Part shown: positions 46,901-58,276 of the stretch, in pieces
Layout: every line of letters starts with the position of its first letter
Numbering within the stretch: position 1 is the first letter of the stretch
DNA from: Methylopila turkensis
Lineage (GTDB): Bacteria; Pseudomonadota; Alphaproteobacteria; Rhizobiales; Methylopilaceae
Length of the DNA: 64,000 bases
NCBI RefSeq assembly: GCF_027922325.1
Contig: NZ_BSFL01000003.1
Coordinates: forward strand, 310,001 to 374,000
Direction of reading: 5' to 3'
Position numbers and translations under genes: made by a program
The notes under the pieces: generated by a model
Seen by the model: the letters and a program-made list of their open reading frames with translations, nothing else
What the model was told of the DNA's origin: nothing
The model's database searches: none

Positions 46901-47493
46901 GCAATCTTTTGGGCGAAGAGCAGTCCGGCCACATCCGGGAGGTCGGCTACGAGCTCTATCAGCAGATGCTGGAGGATGCCGTCGAAAGCCTGAAGGAGGG
47001 CGGGGCGGCCGTCGTCGCGGACCAGTGGTCGCCGCAGATCACCCTCGGCGCGCCGGTGATGATCCCGGAAGAGTTCGTGGGCGATCTCGCGGTTCGCCTG
47101 TCGCTCTACCGGCGCCTCGCCGAGATCGACACCGACGAGGGCCTCGATTCGTTCGCGGCCGAACTGGTCGACCGCTTCGGGCCGCTGCCGAGCGAGGTGA
47201 AGCAGCTGCTGGAGATCGCCGCGATCAAGGCGCTCTGCCGCCGCGCCAATGTGGAGAAGATCGACGCCGGCCCGAAGGGCGTGGTGCTGTCGTTCCGCGA
47301 CAACTCCTTCGCCAATCCGGACGGCCTCGTCATGCATATCGCGCGCGAGGAGGGGCCGAACGCCAAGGTGCGGCCGGACATGAAGATCGTGTTCAGGCGC
47401 GAATGGCCGACGGTCGAGAAGCGGCTGAAGGGCGCCGCGAAGCTGCTCCGCGATCTCGTGAAGATCGCCGAGGCCGGCAAGAAGGCGGCGTGA
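43981..47493 (+). CDS. mfd: Transcription-repair coupling factor Mfd
   Basis: The 1170-residue protein removes RNA polymerase stalled at lesions and recruits UvrA. Its N-terminal UvrB-like domains contain the WDCQPYDRVSPN segment. The RNA-polymerase-interacting domain comes next (around AGDLVVHVDHGIGRFVGL). The RecG-like motor has Walker A GDVGFGKTEVA (about residue 646) and DEEQHFG (about residue 747), followed by QLRGRVGRA. The C-terminal TRCF domain is complete. The ATG at 43981 is the family start; an ATG 51 bases earlier lies within the repeat element. Confidence 0.97.
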   Translation: MTLKPDALLTLAPVTVTNVPDGFDALILADLARAMAARAHDAAGVVFVARDSQRLAAMERALDFVAPEVERLTFPAWDCQPYDRVSPNAAVIAQRTTTLARLARTRGGDKPRIVLTSVNAALQRVATPEAVARQSFSAAPGNVVDLKKLADWLEINGFMRSSTVRDYGEYAIRGGIVDLFPAGHAEPIRLDFFGDVLETIRPFDPETQRSTGQLRALDLVPMSEVQLTSDTIRRFRQAYAATFGAPTRDDQLYAAISEGRRYPGLEHWLPLFADRLSTLFDHVADARVVLDPLADDAAGERLALIADYYDARVTQLRQDRDGGAYKPLPPEALYLKPEEWRERLEQAAPVRLTPFALPPGQGGRVLDAGARAGRSFAAERADESANVFDAVVAHIRELKQDGKRVVVAAWSDGARDRLKTVLGDHGLGSGREVRSWREAVGLPKDAVAFGVLGIEHGFETDDVAVVAEQDILGDRLVRAKAKRRRPQDYLTEAAGLSAGDLVVHVDHGIGRFVGLKTIEAAGAPHDCVELHYADKAKLFLPVENIELLTRYGSEETEAVLDRLGGAGWQSRKARMKNRIREMAGELIKIAAARLTKEAPRAVPPEGLYDEFCARFPYDETEDQQAAIDAVLDDLAAGRPMDRLICGDVGFGKTEVALRAAFVVAMSGRQVAVIVPTTLLARQHFKTFAERFRGLPLKVRQASRFVSQKELNETKKGLASGDVDIVVGTHALLGKTIGFRDLGLVIVDEEQHFGVGHKEKMKTLRAEVHVLTLSATPIPRTLQLALTGVRELSMIATPPVDRLAVRSFVAPFDPLIVREALLRERYRGGQSFFVCPRIEDIAEARAFLESQVPEVKFVVANGQMAAGDLEQAMTDFYEGRYDVLLSTAIVESGLDIPNANTLVVYRADMFGLAALYQLRGRVGRAKTRAYALFTVPANKAPTVNAERRLKVLQSLEGLGAGFQLASHDLDIRGAGNLLGEEQSGHIREVGYELYQQMLEDAVESLKEGGAAVVADQWSPQITLGAPVMIPEEFVGDLAVRLSLYRRLAEIDTDEGLDSFAAELVDRFGPLPSEVKQLLEIAAIKALCRRANVEKIDAGPKGVVLSFRDNSFANPDGLVMHIAREEGPNAKVRPDMKIVFRREWPTVEKRLKGAAKLLRDLVKIAEAGKKAA

Positions 47494-47542
47494 ACGTCCC
47501 GGCCGTTTCTCCTCTGTGTTGCAGGGGAGGAACGAGGATCGT

Positions 47543-48112
47543 TCAGAACCAGCGCTCGTTGACGGTGATGGTGTCGCCCGGCCGGACCGGGTAGGTCAGC
47601 GGCACCTCGGCCTTGTACACCCTGTCGCCGTGGCGGCGGGTGAGCTCGACCCGATCCTTGACGGCGCGGGGGGAGAAGCCGCTCGCGATCGCGACCGCGT
47701 TCTGCGCGGTCATGCCCACGACGTAAGGGTATTGTCCGGCGTTGTTGACCTCGCCGAGGATGTAGAACGGCCGGTAGCCTTCGATCTCGACCGACACGTT
47801 CGGATCGCGCAGGAAGCCGGTCTTCAGCTTGGCCTCGAGGCCGGTGCGCACCTGGTCCGGCGTCTTGTTCACGACTTCGTAGCGGCCCACCAGCGGCATG
47901 GCGATGCGGCCGTCGGCTTCGACGGTGTAGCTGTTCGAGAGGTTCGGCTGGCCGAACACGTTGATGCGAAGCCGGTCGCCGGTGGCGAGAACGTAAGGTT
48001 CGTCGAAGGCCGCCGCGAGCGGCGGGGGAACCGCCCGCGGCCCGGCGCAGCCTGCCAAAGCAAGGGCGAACGCCAGAAAAGCCAAGCAAACACGCGGCAT
48101 GTCGAACCCCAT
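47543..48112 (-). CDS. Polysaccharide biosynthesis/export outer-membrane lipoprotein (Wza/GumB family)
   Basis: The 189-residue precursor has a lipoprotein signal (LALAGCAG with the acylated Cys), then the Poly_export domain (LATGDRLRINVFGQPNLSNSYTVEADGRIAMPLVG) and one SLBB-type domain (FYILGEVNNAGQYPYVVGM). It is a short GumB-like form of the outer-membrane export channel. An ATG 12 bases downstream (48100) is an equally possible start. It diverges from the GumC/Wzc-like gene at 48270, the usual export partner. Confidence 0.92.
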   Translation of the reverse strand: MGFDMPRVCLAFLAFALALAGCAGPRAVPPPLAAAFDEPYVLATGDRLRINVFGQPNLSNSYTVEADGRIAMPLVGRYEVVNKTPDQVRTGLEAKLKTGFLRDPNVSVEIEGYRPFYILGEVNNAGQYPYVVGMTAQNAVAIASGFSPRAVKDRVELTRRHGDRVYKAEVPLTYPVRPGDTITVNERWF

Positions 48113-48269
48113 CGCCGGCCACCAAGGTTTACGGTTAGTTACCGGAACAGGGTTAACAATCGGTTGTCTCGCGATCAGGGGCGCTGTCGAATGATTAACG
48201 CGTCGGCAACCATGTTCGTGATGTTTTGAACCGACGAACGGTCAACGGCATTAAGAATCGGGTCCAACC

Positions 48270-50471
48270 ATGTCGGAGCGTGGCAGCCATCGCGGAGAGG
48301 AGCTTCCCGAAACCGGGGAGATCGATCTGCGCGTCCTCGGCGCCGGCATATGGCGGCGCCGGCTCTGGATCATCGGGCCGACCATCGTCGCGACGCTGCT
48401 CGCGATCGCTTTCGTGCAGCTGACCTCGCCTTACTTCCGTTCGTCCGCGCTTGTCCTGATCGAGAACAACGCTTCGCTCGCGCCGGGTGGAGCGAACGCG
48501 GCGCGCGAGACCCCTCTGCCGGACGAGCAGGCGGTCGCGACCCAGGTGCAGTTCATCGAATCCCGCGACCTCGTCCGCAAGGTCGCCCGCGACCTCGATC
48601 TCGGCCGCGATTCGGAGTTCGCCGCGAACGGCGACCGCTCGCTGGCTAGGCGTCTGTTGGGCTTCCTCGGTTTCGCCGCCTCGGACGACAGCCAGCCGGT
48701 CAGCGAGCAGGTGGTCGACAAGGTCGCCGCGAACCTCTCCGCTTATCCGGTCTCCGGCGCGCGCGTGATCGGGGTCGAGTTCGTCTCGACCAATCCCGAC
48801 ACCGCCGCGAAGGTCGCCAACGGCTTCGTCGACGCCTTCTTCGACGTCCAGCGCGAAGCCAAGCGCGACGTCAACCGGCAGGCGACGACCTATTTCTCCG
48901 GCGAGATCGAGCAGCTGCGCCAGCGCGTCGCTGAAGCCGAGGGCAAGGTCGAGGCGTTCCGATCGCAGGCCGGCCTTCTCGTCGGGCAGAACAACACCAC
49001 GCTCGCGGCCCAGCAGCTCGGCGAAAGCAGCACGCAGCTCGGCACGGCGCGGACGCAGCAGGCCGAGGCGCGCGCCAAGGCCGACGCGATCCGGGACTAT
49101 CTGCGCGCCGGCCGCGCGGCGGAGGCGCTCGACATCGCGAATTCCGACGTGGTCCGCGCGCTGGTCCAGCAGCGGTCGCAGCTTGCGGCCCAGATCGCGA
49201 GCGAAGGCCGCACCCTGCTCGGCCAGCATCCGCGCATGCGCGAACTGGCCGCTCAACTCTCAGGCCTCGACGGCCAGATCCGCAACGAAGCCGAGAAGCT
49301 CGCCCGCGCCTATGAGAACGAGGCCAAGACCGCCGGCGCCCGCGTCGCCGCGCTGTCCTCCGCGCTCGACGCTCAGAAGCAGAACGCGGCGACCGCAAAC
49401 GAGCGCGACGTCGAGCTTCGCGCGCTCGAACGTGAGGCCCGCGCGGCCCGCGACCTGCTCGAGCAGATGCTGGCCCGCTACCGCGAGGCGGCCGCGCGCG
49501 ACAATCCCGACGCGCTGATGGCGGACGCTCGCATCATCTCGCGCGCCGCCGCGCCGACGGAAGCCTACTTCCCCAAGAAGGCGCCGACGGTCGCGCTCGC
49601 GGCCATCGCCGCCTTCGTGCTGGCGCTGTTCGCCGCGGCCACCGCCGAAGTCTTCGGCGGCGGGGCGCGTCGGCGCGACGGCGTGACCGCCGCCCCTCCT
49701 CCGCCGCCCGCGATCGGCGAGGTTCCCGTGTTCGGCCGGCTGCACGGTCCCCAGCCGTCCGCACAGGCCGAAGTGAAGCCGTCGTCCGACCCGACGCCCA
49801 CCGAGACATCCACGAAGCGCGCGACGCCGGCGCTGTCGGCGCAGCGGATCGACGCGATCGAGGTCGCCGACGCCACGCTGGTGGCCGCGCTGGCGCGCCA
49901 GCTCGCCTCGATGCCGACAACGGACGGCGCGCTGCGCATCCTGGCGGCCGGCGCCCATCCCGGCGTGCGCGTCGACGAGGTGGTGACGGAGCTCGCCCGC
50001 ACCATGTCGGAATCCGGCCGCCGGGTCGTTGCGGTGGACGCCGGGGGCGGCGCGCCGCGCGCCTCCGACGCGGACCGCGGTCCGGGCCTTGCCGAGCTGC
50101 TGGCGGGCTCCGCCACCTTCGCGCAGGCGATCCACCGTGATCCCGGCTCCCGCGTCCATGTGGTGCCGCGCGGCGAGGCCTCGTTCGACGAGCTCGACCG
50201 GGCGTCGCAGGCCCGCGTCGGCGTGGTGCTCGACGCGCTGGCGCTGACCTACGACTTCGTGCTGCTGACGGCCGCGCCGGGCGCCGCGGTCTCCGACATC
50301 TTCTCGCAGCAGGCCTCCGCCGCGATCCTCGTCTCGAACGCCGGCGCCGGCGATCTCGCCACCGTCGAGGCCCATGACAAGCTGAAGGCCCACGGCATCG
50401 AGGACGTCGTCGTGCTGCTGGTGCGCGACGGCGACGGCGCGCCCGAAGGCGGCTCGCGGCTCGCGGCCTGA
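48270..50471 (+). CDS. GumC/Wzc-like polysaccharide co-polymerase with degenerate kinase domain
   Basis: The 733-residue inner-membrane protein has a Wzz domain between two membrane helices (about residues 33-51 and 438-460). A long periplasmic coiled coil lies between them (EQLRQRVAEAEGKVEAFRSQ, and the 300-420 region), with GNVR-like APTEAYFPKKAPT before helix 2. The C-terminal domain (about residues 545-725) is fold-matched to BY-kinases but has lost Walker A: AAGAHPGVRVDEV replaces the G-x(4)-GKS loop. VVAVDAG remains at the Walker A' site. No C-terminal tyrosine cluster exists. It probably works as a structural co-polymerase without kinase activity. Confidence 0.9.
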   Translation: MSERGSHRGEELPETGEIDLRVLGAGIWRRRLWIIGPTIVATLLAIAFVQLTSPYFRSSALVLIENNASLAPGGANAARETPLPDEQAVATQVQFIESRDLVRKVARDLDLGRDSEFAANGDRSLARRLLGFLGFAASDDSQPVSEQVVDKVAANLSAYPVSGARVIGVEFVSTNPDTAAKVANGFVDAFFDVQREAKRDVNRQATTYFSGEIEQLRQRVAEAEGKVEAFRSQAGLLVGQNNTTLAAQQLGESSTQLGTARTQQAEARAKADAIRDYLRAGRAAEALDIANSDVVRALVQQRSQLAAQIASEGRTLLGQHPRMRELAAQLSGLDGQIRNEAEKLARAYENEAKTAGARVAALSSALDAQKQNAATANERDVELRALEREARAARDLLEQMLARYREAAARDNPDALMADARIISRAAAPTEAYFPKKAPTVALAAIAAFVLALFAAATAEVFGGGARRRDGVTAAPPPPPAIGEVPVFGRLHGPQPSAQAEVKPSSDPTPTETSTKRATPALSAQRIDAIEVADATLVAALARQLASMPTTDGALRILAAGAHPGVRVDEVVTELARTMSESGRRVVAVDAGGGAPRASDADRGPGLAELLAGSATFAQAIHRDPGSRVHVVPRGEASFDELDRASQARVGVVLDALALTYDFVLLTAAPGAAVSDIFSQQASAAILVSNAGAGDLATVEAHDKLKAHGIEDVVVLLVRDGDGAPEGGSRLAA

Positions 50472-50587
50472 CGCCGCCTGCCTCACGATCCCGAAGACCA
50501 TCACGACGCGCGCCGGCACGGCGCTATATCCCACGCCCCGTTCGCTGCATCCGCGGCGAGAGGAGGCAAGTGGGAGGAAGTCCGATC

Positions 50588-51451
50588 ATGCGTCTGTCCG
50601 CGTCGTTCGTCGTCGCCGCGACCATCGCGCTCGTCTGTCCGGCATGGGCCGCGGAGCCGGAGAAGCTCTGGGAGGTCGGCGGCCTGCAGGAGCCGGAATC
50701 CGTGCTTCCGGACGGGGACGTGCTCTACGTCAGCAACGTGGTCGGCGGCTTCCGGGACAAGGACGGCGTCGGCTTCATCTCGAAGGTCTCGCCCGACGGG
50801 CGGATGCTCGCGCGGGAGTGGGTGTCGGGCCTGAATGCGCCGAAGGGCTTGGGCAAGGTCGGCGGCACGCTCTATGTGGCCGACATCGACGAACTGGTGG
50901 CGATCGACGTCGCCGCGGGCAAGGTCGCGCAGAGGTACCCGGCCGAGGGCGCCGTGTTTCTCAACGACGTCGCCGCCGCCTCGGACGGGCGTGTGTTCGT
51001 GTCGGACACAGGGACCAACACGATCTGGAAGCTCGAGGGCGGCGTCTTCGCCCCCTGGGTCGAGGGCGAGGCGCTCAAGGGCCCGAACGGCATGCTGGTG
51101 GAGGACGACCGGCTGCTGGTCGCCGGGATCGGCAAGACGCCGAAGGACGGCGACGCCGGGACGCCGGCCAACCTGATCGCGGTTCCGTTCGCGACGAAGA
51201 CGCCGAGCGACCTCGGCGAAGGCTCGCCGGTCGGGTTCCTCGACGGCCTCGTACGGACGGCCGAGGGCGTCTATCTCGCGACCGACTACGTCCGGGGGCC
51301 GCTCTACGAGATCAAGTCCGACGGCTCGTTCCGGATCCTGATCGACGGCTTCGGCCCCGGCACGGCCGATCTCGCCTATGACGCGGCCTCGAAGACCGCC
51401 TTCATTCCGTTGTCGCGCGACAGGAAGCTGGTCGCTTACCGGATCCACTGA
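50588..51451 (+). CDS. Secreted SMP-30/NHL-like beta-propeller protein
   Basis: The 287-residue precursor has a signal peptide (to PAWA-AEPEKL near residue 22) and repeated blade patterns such as DVLYVSN, GTLYVADIDEL, GRVFVSDTG and GVYLATDY, in the style of SMP-30/gluconolactonase-like six-bladed propellers. GPNGMLVEDDRLLVAG resembles the metal-site blade of that family. The role is unknown; a periplasmic lactonase or binding protein is possible. GGAGGAAG precedes the ATG. It lies between the polysaccharide co-polymerase and the chemoreceptor. Confidence 0.85.
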   Translation: MRLSASFVVAATIALVCPAWAAEPEKLWEVGGLQEPESVLPDGDVLYVSNVVGGFRDKDGVGFISKVSPDGRMLAREWVSGLNAPKGLGKVGGTLYVADIDELVAIDVAAGKVAQRYPAEGAVFLNDVAAASDGRVFVSDTGTNTIWKLEGGVFAPWVEGEALKGPNGMLVEDDRLLVAGIGKTPKDGDAGTPANLIAVPFATKTPSDLGEGSPVGFLDGLVRTAEGVYLATDYVRGPLYEIKSDGSFRILIDGFGPGTADLAYDAASKTAFIPLSRDRKLVAYRIH

Positions 51452-51532
51452 GCGCACGAGCCGCCGCCCGAGGCGAGGTCGAACGATCCACGCTGCGCTC
51501 GGCCTCGACGCTGCTTCGTCTTCGACTTTCGA

Positions 51533-51547
51533 TTAATACGAAATTAG
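51533..51547 (+). promoter_or_regulatory. CtrA-like binding site upstream of the chemoreceptor gene
   Basis: TTAA, seven bases, then TTAG: one perfect and one three-quarter half-site of the CtrA consensus TTAA-N7-TTAA. It lies 56 bases before the chemoreceptor start in an A/T-rich patch that is unusual for this window. CtrA commonly controls motility and chemotaxis genes in alphaproteobacteria. Confidence 0.45.
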
Positions 51548-51602
51548 TCCGCCTGGGCGAGTGTGATGGGAGTCCGTTAACCGCCCTGCGACGAGCTCCC
51601 CA

Positions 51603-53288
51603 ATGCTGAAGACCGCCACCATCCGGCGTAAGCTGAACCTCGCGTTCGGCGGCCTCGTCGTCCTTGTCGCGGCCCTCGGCGGGTTCGCGCTCTATGAGCT
51701 TGGCCAGGTCAACGGCGCCGCCGAGGACCTCCGCGCGAGCCGGCTGCCGACCACGCAGATTCTCGGCAAAATGCAGGTCGCGACGCTGCGGCTGCGGATC
51801 AACGGCGGTCGGCTGATCTCCGCCGACACCCCCGCGCTCCGGGAGGAGGTTGCGGCCACGCTGGCCAAGCGGGAGGGCGAACTCGCTCAGCTCCAGGCGC
51901 AGTACGTGGGGCAGACCACGACGCCGGCCGAAAAGGAGGCCTACGTCGCCTTCGTGGAGCGCCGGGCGGCCTACGGGCGGCTCCAAAGCGAGATGAACGC
52001 GCTCGCCGCGGCCGGCGACATCGCCGGCGCGCAGCGGCTGTACAACACCACCATGTCGACCGCGAGCAACGCCGCGCTGTCCGAACTGCAGAAGCTGATC
52101 GACCTTAACGACGCCGCCGCTCAGCAGAGCGGCGCGGCGGCCCAGAAGGCCTACGCCGAAGCGACGGTCGCGACCGTGATCTTCGTCGCGCTCGCCATCG
52201 CCTTCGCCATCGGCGCCGCGGCGCTGCTCACGGTCAACGTCGCGCGTCCGCTGCGGCGCATGACCGACGACATGAAGCGCCTCGCCGACGGCGATCTCTC
52301 GGTGGAGGTCGTCGGCCGCGACCGAGGCGACGAGGTCGGCGGGATGGCGCGGGCGGTCGACGTGTTCAAGGACGGCATGATCCGCGCCCGAGCGCTGGAG
52401 GAGGAGACCGCGTTCGCCCGCGCCGGCGCCGAGGCGCAGCGCAAGGCCACGATGCGCGACATGGCCGATCGGTTCGAAGCGGCGGTGAGCGGCGTGGTCG
52501 GCGCCGTGGCGGCCGCCTCCACCCAGCTTCAGGGCACGGCCTCGGGCATGGATCAGGCCGCGAGCGACACCGCCCGCCGCTCCACCACCGTTGCTGCGGC
52601 CGCCGACCAGGCGGCGTCCAACGTGCAGATGGTCGCCGCGGCGGCGGAGGAGCTCGGCGCCTCCGTCCAGGAGATCGCGCGTCAGGTCCAGGGGTCGGCG
52701 GAGCTCGCTCGGACCGCCGTCGCCGACGCCGGCGCGACCGCCGTGCTGGTGCGCGACCTCAGCGTCGCGGCGAACACGATCGGCGACGTCGTCGCGATGA
52801 TCCAGGCGATCGCGAGCCAGACCAACCTGCTCGCGCTCAACGCCACCATCGAGGCCGCACGGGCGGGCGAGGCCGGCCGCGGCTTCGCGGTGGTGGCCTC
52901 CGAGGTCAAGAGCCTCGCCAGCCAGACGGCGCAGGCGACCGAGCAGATCTCGTCGCAGATCGCCCAGATCCAGCTCTCCACCACCGACGCGGTGGCCGCG
53001 ATCAGCGGCATCACCAGCCGGATCGAGGAGATCTCGTCGGCGTCGAGCGCGATCGCGGCCGCCGTCGAGGAGCAGGGCGCGGCGACGCAGGAGATCGCCC
53101 GCAACGTCTCGCAGGCCGCCGTCGGCACGACCGAGGTGACCGAGAACATGGGCGCCGTGGCGAGCGCCGCGCAGGGCGCCGGGATCGCGGCCGGCGAGGT
53201 GCTGTCCTCGGCCTCGAACCTGTCGGAGCGCTCCGCCGAACTCCGCGTCGAGGTCGAGCGCTTCCTCGCCACGGTCCGGGCCGCCTGA
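51603..53288 (+). CDS. Methyl-accepting chemotaxis protein
   Basis: The 561-residue receptor has membrane helix 1 (about residues 13-31), a periplasmic four-helix-type sensor (about 32-190) and membrane helix 2 (about 192-213). A HAMP domain ([18 protein letters not shown]) and a signalling domain with the hairpin tip [18 protein letters not shown] follow. It ends FLATVRAA, with no CheR-tethering pentapeptide. The ligand is unknown. An A/T-rich upstream region contains a CtrA-like site. No other chemotaxis genes are in the window. Confidence 0.94.
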   Translation: MLKTATIRRKLNLAFGGLVVLVAALGGFALYELGQVNGAAEDLRASRLPTTQILGKMQVATLRLRINGGRLISADTPALREEVAATLAKREGELAQLQAQYVGQTTTPAEKEAYVAFVERRAAYGRLQSEMNALAAAGDIAGAQRLYNTTMSTASNAALSELQKLIDLNDAAAQQSGAAAQKAYAEATVATVIFVALAIAFAIGAAALLTVNVARPLRRMTDDMKRLADGDLSVEVVGRDRGDEVGGMARAVDVFKDGMIRARALEEETAFARAGAEAQRKATMRDMADRFEAAVSGVVGAVAAASTQLQGTASGMDQAASDTARRSTTVAAAADQAASNVQMVAAAAEELGASVQEIARQVQGSAELARTAVADAGATAVLVRDLSVAANTIGDVVAMIQAIASQTNLLALNATIEAARAGEAGRGFAVVASEVKSLASQTAQATEQISSQIAQIQLSTTDAVAAISGITSRIEEISSASSAIAAAVEEQGAATQEIARNVSQAAVGTTEVTENMGAVASAAQGAGIAAGEVLSSASNLSERSAELRVEVERFLATVRAA

Positions 53289-53334
53289 GGCGGCCCGGCG
53301 GGCAACGCCGGACTTCGCCTCCGGCGAGGACGGC

Positions 53335-53772
53335 CTATCCGAGGGCGAGCGTCCCTGCCGCAAGCGCCGCGTAGCGCGCCGTCTTGGCCAGCGCCACCAG
53401 CAGTAGAAAGCTCCAGAGCGGCTCGCGCAGGACGCCGGCCACAAGGGTCAGCGGATCGCCGATGATCGGGACCCAGCTCAACAGCAGCGACCAGCGGCCA
53501 TAGCGCCCGTACCAGCGCTTGGCTCGTTCGAGCGCGCGATCGGACGCCGGAAACCAGCGCCTGCCGCGGAAGCGCTCCACCTGCCGGCCGATCGCCCAGT
53601 TCACCAGCGAGCCTAACGTGTTGCCGAGGCTCGCCGTCGCCACCAGGGCCCAAGGCGACCGTTCGCCGAGCGCGATCAGACCGACGAGCACCGCTTCCGA
53701 CTGCGCCGGCAGCAGCGTCGCGGCGAGAAACGCGGCGACGAACAGCCCGCCATAGGTCGCGACGCCGCTCAT
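53335..53772 (-). CDS. YqaA family membrane protein (DedA superfamily)
   Basis: The 145-residue protein resembles E. coli YqaA: FVAAFLAATLLPAQSEAVL at the start, GNTLGSLVNWAIGR, a basic loop RAKRWYGRYGRW, and WVPIIGDPLTLVAGVLR before a final helix. These are re-entrant-loop and Gly/Pro features of the SNARE-associated (DedA-like) superfamily, whose members are linked to lipid scrambling or membrane homeostasis. It converges on the chemoreceptor gene. Confidence 0.9.
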   Translation of the reverse strand: MSGVATYGGLFVAAFLAATLLPAQSEAVLVGLIALGERSPWALVATASLGNTLGSLVNWAIGRQVERFRGRRWFPASDRALERAKRWYGRYGRWSLLLSWVPIIGDPLTLVAGVLREPLWSFLLLVALAKTARYAALAAGTLALG

Positions 53773-53892
53773 CCGCGCGCATCCGCAACTCCGGAAGCGT
53801 CCGGAGGACGCGACGGGCGACGGCGCAGCCTCCGGGCCGCGTCGCGCGTCATCGATTGCGTGGGGAGGAGAGCGCGCCCGATCGGTTCGGCG

Positions 53893-54396
53893 TCAGAACG
53901 GGATGTCGTCGTCCATCACGTCGCTCATGCGGCCGCCGCCGCCGGCGGCTGGAGCGGGAGCGCGGCGCTGCTCCATCGGGCTCGACCGGCCGAAGCTGTC
54001 GTTGGAGGAGGCCTCGTAGCTGTCGTCCGATCCGCCGCCGCCGCCGCGGCCGTCGAGCAACGCGAGCTCGCCGCGGAAGCGCTGGATCACGATCTCGGTC
54101 GTGTATTTCTCGGCGCCGGACTGATCGGTCCACTTGCGGGTCTGGAGCTGGCCTTCCACATAGACCTTGGAGCCCTTGCGGAGATAGTTCTCCGCGACCT
54201 TGGCGAGGTTCTCGTTGAAGATCACGACCGAGTGCCACTCGGTCTTCTCGCGCCGCTCCCCGGACTGTTTGTCGCGCCAGTTCTCGGAGGTCGCGATGCG
54301 CAGGTTCACCACCGGCTCGCCCGAGTTCAGGCGGCGCACTTCCGGATCGCGGCCGAGATTTCCGACCAGAATGACCTTGTTGACGCTGCCCGCCAT
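53893..54396 (-). CDS. ssb: Single-stranded DNA-binding protein
   Basis: The 167-residue protein has an OB fold ([51 protein letters not shown]), a Gly/Ser/Pro linker and the acidic C-terminal tip DDDIPF that recruits repair proteins. It is essential in replication and repair. The start [12 protein letters not shown] is standard. It is transcribed divergently from uvrA, sharing the region with a perfect SOS box at 54516-54530. Confidence 0.97.
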   Translation of the reverse strand: MAGSVNKVILVGNLGRDPEVRRLNSGEPVVNLRIATSENWRDKQSGERREKTEWHSVVIFNENLAKVAENYLRKGSKVYVEGQLQTRKWTDQSGAEKYTTEIVIQRFRGELALLDGRGGGGGSDDSYEASSNDSFGRSSPMEQRRAPAPAAGGGGRMSDVMDDDIPF

Positions 54397-54515
54397 GACG
54401 ATCTCCTGAAAGCTTGATCGCGCACCCTAGTCGCCATGCCGCCTTGCGTCGCCCTCGGGCTCGGGCTTGTCCACAAGCCGCGGGACGGGCACTGTCGGAC
54501 TGGACAGCGATCTTT

Positions 54516-54530
54516 GTTCTATTTATGTTC
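54516..54530 (+). promoter_or_regulatory. LexA (SOS) box between ssb and uvrA
   Basis: GTTC, seven bases (TATTTAT), GTTC is an exact match to the alphaproteobacterial SOS box GTTC-N7-GTTC. It lies 110 bases upstream of the uvrA start and 120 bases from the ssb start, and could repress either or both genes. Confidence 0.88.
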
Positions 54531-54639
54531 CTTAACATGCCGATGGGAGCGCGACAAGCGCCCGGCTTGACCCGAACGGCGTGCGGGACGACGTGACGAG
54601 CGGATGGTGGCGCGGGCCGCCACGGGACGACGAGTGCCT

Positions 54640-57705
<3,066 letters not shown>

Positions 57706-58030
57706 GTGGACCGCGCGAGCATCGCGATGGCGCCTAGCAGGCGTGCATGGTCAAGTCGTGGCCGAAATTCGACTGACCATGAAATAGGCGTGTCGCGGTT
57801 CGCGGCAGTAATCGGATCGGTCGGAAGGTTTCATTAAGCCGTCATGACGCGCGCGCATCCCAGCAACGCGTGGGCGAGCATTTGTCGACTGCGGAACATC
57901 ACGTATATCCAGCCCACGAAACGCAGGCGGCCACCGGCCATCGACCGCTGCGGCGGCCGGAACGCTGAGCGACCGGCGGCCGCGCCGCGGGCGCGCTCCG
58001 ACCGCCGCCGCAGGATTTGGGACTACGACA
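57706..58030. other. 325-base intergenic region between uvrA and the DUF1127 gene
   Basis: I find no convincing gene. Short open frames here lack ribosome sites and family character. An A/T-richer patch around 57830-57915 (TTTCATTAAG, CACGTATATCC) could hold a promoter for the DUF1127 gene, but I could not match a complete sigma-factor consensus. No terminator is obvious after uvrA. Confidence 0.4.
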
Positions 58031-58201
58031 ATGCTGTTCTGGGCTTTCCTTCTGAAGCGCTACCGGATGTGGCGCGTGTACCGCGAGACCTTCGTCGAGC
58101 TGACGAGCCTCGACGACCGCACCCTGGCCGACGTCAATCTCGGCCGCGGCGACATCGAGCGGGTCGCGCGCCGCGCCGCCCGCGAGGCCGTCGCCGCCTG
58201 A
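58031..58201 (+). CDS. DUF1127-like small protein
   Basis: A 56-residue basic protein containing RYRMWRVYRETFVELTSL followed by DDRTLADVNLGRGDIERVAR, the pattern of DUF1127 proteins (an R-rich helix then L-xx-L-D-D-x-x-L-x-D-[IL]-G-[IL]-x-R-x-[DE]-I). Alphaproteobacterial DUF1127 proteins include CcaF1/SorY-type RNA-binding regulators, but most have no known role. The hydrophobic start LFWAFLL is less common. A strong bidirectional terminator follows directly. Confidence 0.85.
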   Translation: MLFWAFLLKRYRMWRVYRETFVELTSLDDRTLADVNLGRGDIERVARRAAREAVAA

Positions 58202-58225
58202 TCTTCCGATCGGCGGGATGACGAC

Positions 58226-58260
58226 AAAAAGGCCCCGGCTTCCGCAGCCGGGGCTTTTTT
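58226..58260. terminator. Bidirectional terminator between the DUF1127 gene and phaC
   Basis: GCCCCGGCT (58232-58240) and AGCCGGGGC (58246-58254) form a 9-bp G/C stem with a 5-base loop. Six T follow on the plus strand, and the preceding A-run supplies a T-run for the minus strand. Confidence 0.9.
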
Positions 58261-58276
58261 CATGCGCGGATTTGCG

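Noticed and set aside
43942..47337. A very long open frame antisense to mfd
   Set aside because: The frame is Arg/Ala/His-rich with no domain, and stays open because of the GC-rich third-position bias of mfd. The mfd reading has complete motifs.
48130..48230. CtrA sites between the divergent polysaccharide-export genes
   Set aside because: Several TTAA or TTAAC words occur, but none pair at the seven-base spacing with a good second half-site.
57885..57925. EcfG-type general-stress promoter before the DUF1127 gene
   Set aside because: A GGAAC -35-like element is present, but no GTT -10 element occurs at the needed distance.
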